Assembly: GCA_038237245.1 (NCBI GenBank)
Contig: JBBRYY010000054.1
Location: 1 to 17,520, forward strand
DNA: 17,520 bases
Direction: 5' to 3'
DNA from: FEN-1250 sp038237245
Lineage (GTDB): Bacteria > Gemmatimonadota > Gemmatimonadetes > Gemmatimonadales > Gemmatimonadaceae
Under the pieces are notes generated by a model that saw only the letters and a list, made by a program, of their open reading frames with translations, had not been told where the DNA came from and did not search any database. This document shows, in pieces, positions 15,635-17,520 of the stretch. Each line of letters begins with the position of its first letter. Within the stretch, counting starts at the first letter, position 1. A program made the position numbers and the translations under genes.

Positions 15635-16879
15635 CTATTGAACCTTGACGCGCATGCCTTGCTTGGGAGCATCGACACCGCCGGTGAACAGCTGTTCGCC
15701 GCCGTTCAGCCCCGAGCGCACCTCGAAAAATCCGCCGCTCACAGGCCCGGTCGCCACGACGCGCCGTACGAGGCGCCCGTCGCGAACGAGGAATACGACG
15801 CTAACGCCGCTGTCGGTTTTCACTGCGGCTTCGGGAACACGAACGATCGTGCGCGCCCGAGCGCCTGTGCTGCTGTCGCGCGGCGTCTCGGGAGCAAGGA
15901 AGTCTACCTTTGCGCCCATCTCGGGGAGGATTCGCGCATCGTGATCGAGGATGGAGACCTTCACCTGCACTGTCGCGCGCTGCCGGTCCGCCGTGGGAAC
16001 CACTTGGCGAGCGACTCCGCGAAACGCGGTGTCGGGATACGCATCGAGCGTGATGCGCGCCGCCTGGCCGCTCTTGATGCGCCCGATGTAGGCCTCGTTT
16101 ACATCGACCTCGACCTCGAGCGTCTCCAGATCCGCCATCGTGACTACCGCACCGCGTGTCAGCCCGCCGCCGACGGAGGGCGCGACGACCTCACCGACCT
16201 CGGCATCCTTTCTCAGCACGGTGCCGGTGAACGGCGCGCGAATGATCGTGTTGTCGTTTGTCGCCAGCGCGAGCTGAAGTGCGGCGACCGCACTCTGTTT
16301 GCGCGCGGATGCCGCGTTGAGCCGCGCGTCGGCCTGCGCGGCCCGGCTTGTCGCGGTCTCGTAATCCGAAGACGAGAGCAGATTCGGATTGCTCGCGCGG
16401 ATGTCCCGCATGCGGGCGGCATCGTGTGTGAGCTGATCGCGGTCCGCCGCAGTCTCGATCACGCTCGCGTCGGCAGTTGCGATGTTCGCCCGCGCCTGCG
16501 CGATTTCGGCCAGGAATTCGGCGTTGTCGAGGCGGGCGATGATGTCGCCGCGATGCACGAACGAGCCTTCGCTTACTCCGAGATAGGCGAGACGGCCGGC
16601 AACCTTGGCCGAAACGGAGGCTTTGGTGCGCGCGACGACGTAGCCGTTGGCGGTGACGCTCGTGGCGGCGGAGGACGAGGAGCCTCCCCCGCCGACGGTC
16701 GTCGCGGACGCGACCTGAATGGTCGGGATTCCGCGCGCGTTCCGCGCGAAGATCGCCAGCGCGATGACGGCGATGGCGGCGGCGAAGATAAGGAGATTGC
16801 GCACCAGCGCCTTTCGGCCGGGCGCAGGAGGCGCATCGCGGTTGATGCGGAGCTTGGAGAGGTCGGCCGGGCTCGTCAT
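15635..16879 (-). CDS. Periplasmic adaptor (membrane fusion protein), MacA/HlyD type
   Basis: A 414-residue adaptor protein. Residues 1-27 are a charged cytosolic tail, about 28-45 form a membrane anchor (RNLLIFAAAIAVIALAIF), and 63-72 form a Gly/Ser linker. A lipoyl half-motif follows (about 78-120; VSAKVAGRLAYLGVSEGSFVHRGDIIARLD), then a helical hairpin of about 80 residues rich in Ala, Gln and Arg, then the second lipoyl half (IRAPFTGTVLRKDAEVGEVV) and beta-barrel and membrane-proximal domains to the end. It should bridge the inner-membrane ABC complex to an outer-membrane channel; no TolC-type gene is visible in the window. ATG 16879 is preceded by TTGAG about 6 bases upstream. It is the first gene of the transporter operon and ends at TAG. 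Confidence 0.94.
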   Translation of the reverse strand: MTSPADLSKLRINRDAPPAPGRKALVRNLLIFAAAIAVIALAIFARNARGIPTIQVASATTVGGGGSSSSAATSVTANGYVVARTKASVSAKVAGRLAYLGVSEGSFVHRGDIIARLDNAEFLAEIAQARANIATADASVIETAADRDQLTHDAARMRDIRASNPNLLSSSDYETATSRAAQADARLNAASARKQSAVAALQLALATNDNTIIRAPFTGTVLRKDAEVGEVVAPSVGGGLTRGAVVTMADLETLEVEVDVNEAYIGRIKSGQAARITLDAYPDTAFRGVARQVVPTADRQRATVQVKVSILDHDARILPEMGAKVDFLAPETPRDSSTGARARTIVRVPEAAVKTDSGVSVVFLVRDGRLVRRVVATGPVSGGFFEVRSGLNGGEQLFTGGVDAPKQGMRVKVQ

Positions 16880-17009
16880 TGGATCTCAAAAGTACGCGAC
16901 GGCATCCTCTCTGGCGAGACATCTGAGTGGTTCGAATCATGCCATTTTGCTCCGGGCGTCTCATCCATCTTCGGTTAACCGCCATGCGCCTCACGGCACG
17001 CACTTTCGC

Positions 17010-17038
17010 TTGCCCGCGCCTATCCGCGCTCGTATCGT
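17010..17038 (+). promoter_or_regulatory. Possible promoter for the right-edge gene
   Basis: TTGCCC (17010-17015) and TATCGT (17033-17038), each 4 of 6 to consensus, are separated by 17 bases. A transcript would begin near 17045 and give a leader of about 27 bases containing the GGAGG at 17063-17067. The rest of the 192-base divergent gap (16880-17071) shows nothing else I can support. Confidence 0.35.
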
Positions 17039-17071
17039 TGCCTCTGGTTGGAATCACTCCTCGGAGGCACC

Positions 17072-17520
17072 GTGACGATCAGTCGCTCGATGCGCGTCGC
17101 GCTCGCGCTCACCTTCATTTCGTTCGCGCACGCGCGCGGGCAAAACGTCGATACCTCGCGCTACGTCGTGCTCTTCTCCGGACGCCCCGCCGGCGAGTAT
17201 CGCGAGTGGTGGACCTCGAAGAACGAGCTGCACTCCGTCTACGAGTACAACGATCGCGGACGCGGGCCGCACGAAGAGGGGGAGCTGCACGTCGGCGCCT
17301 CGGGTGTGCCGTCGTCGCTCTCGATCATCGGCCACGGCTATTTGAAGGACAGCGTTGACGAACGCTTCAACTGGAGCGGGAACACCGCCACCTGGAAGAA
17401 CGCAAACGAGCACGGTACTCGTCAGGATGCCGGCCGCGCATACTACGTAGCGGCGGCCGAGTCGCCGGTGGGATCGCAGCTGCTGATCAAGGCGGCGCTC
17501 GCGCAGGGCGGGCGGATACC
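17072..17520 (+). CDS. Secreted protein, probable amidohydrolase family (N-terminal part, runs off window)
   Basis: The first 149 residues are visible. GTG 17072 is preceded by GGAGG with a short 4-base spacer; an ATG at 17090 is in frame but too far from that site. The N-terminus is a signal peptide (MRVALALTFISFAHARGQ preceded by six residues). The mature start reads SRYVVLFSGRPAGEYREWW, then VYEYNDRGRGPHEEGEL, GHGYLKDSVDERFNWSGNTATW and LLIKAALAQGG. From memory these blocks resemble the N-terminal domain of exported metal-dependent amidohydrolase-like proteins of Gemmatimonadota and Acidobacteriota, but the catalytic metal-binding part is beyond the edge. The export signal is clear; the family is tentative. 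It is divergent from the export operon. Confidence 0.65.
   Translation, partial: MTISRSMRVALALTFISFAHARGQNVDTSRYVVLFSGRPAGEYREWWTSKNELHSVYEYNDRGRGPHEEGELHVGASGVPSSLSIIGHGYLKDSVDERFNWSGNTATWKNANEHGTRQDAGRAYYVAAAESPVGSQLLIKAALAQGGRI

Noticed and set aside
1..17520. CRISPR arrays, tRNA or rRNA genes, insertion sequences, phage or defence systems
   Set aside because: I looked for short spaced repeats, cloverleaf-like segments, transposase or integrase motifs and defence enzymes on both strands and saw none.

Overview
The window is a dense, very GC-rich bacterial chromosome segment. It has short intergenic gaps, many GTG starts, 4-base start/stop overlaps and exported proteins cut after AxAQ-like sites. 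It contains no tRNA, rRNA, CRISPR array, insertion sequence or phage gene that I can see. The mix of genes suggests a Gram-negative, outer-membrane-bearing environmental bacterium: predicted outer-membrane barrels, a MacA-type adaptor with FtsX-type permeases, exported serine hydrolase and amidohydrolase, and a CarH-type regulator. Gemmatimonadota is my best guess. That is an inference from gene style, not from a marker gene.

Left part (1-5688, minus strand). This looks like one operon read right to left. It starts with a YajO-like aldo-keto reductase, followed by an exported protein of unknown function and a His/Met-rich outer-membrane protein, both joined by GTGA overlaps. After an 84-base gap comes a large outer-membrane barrel protein whose 3' end lies outside the window. 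That last gene has no ATG, GTG or TTG at its signal peptide and seems to begin at ATA.

Middle (5689-8357). A 269-base divergent gap with small inverted repeats precedes a plus-strand lipoprotein. It carries three 95-residue PKD/Ig-like repeats and a ZU5-like C-terminal domain. It is followed by two hairpins, the second a near-ideal intrinsic terminator.

Light-sensor region (8358-11211). A DUF378 membrane protein (minus) diverges from a MerR/B12-binding regulator (plus). The regulator has every cobalamin-contact motif expected of a CarH/LitR photoreceptor. It overlaps by ATGA an SDR-DUF2867 protein, so the two are probably a light-controlled pair. The gap between the divergent genes holds a promoter that would give a leaderless mRNA, and 11-base-phased repeats that could be the CarH operator.

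Right part (11123-16879, minus strand). An export operon: MacA-like adaptor, LolD/MacB-type ATPase, two FtsX-type permeases (all but the first junction are ATGA overlaps), then, 54 bases later, an exported class C beta-lactamase-fold serine hydrolase. The 3' end of the hydrolase overlaps the convergent SDR gene by 89 bases. At the far right a secreted, probably amidohydrolase-family protein starts on the plus strand and leaves the window.

The most interesting points are the CarH-like regulator with its unusual partner and candidate operator, the coupled YajO/exported-protein/barrel cluster of unknown purpose, and the ATA start.
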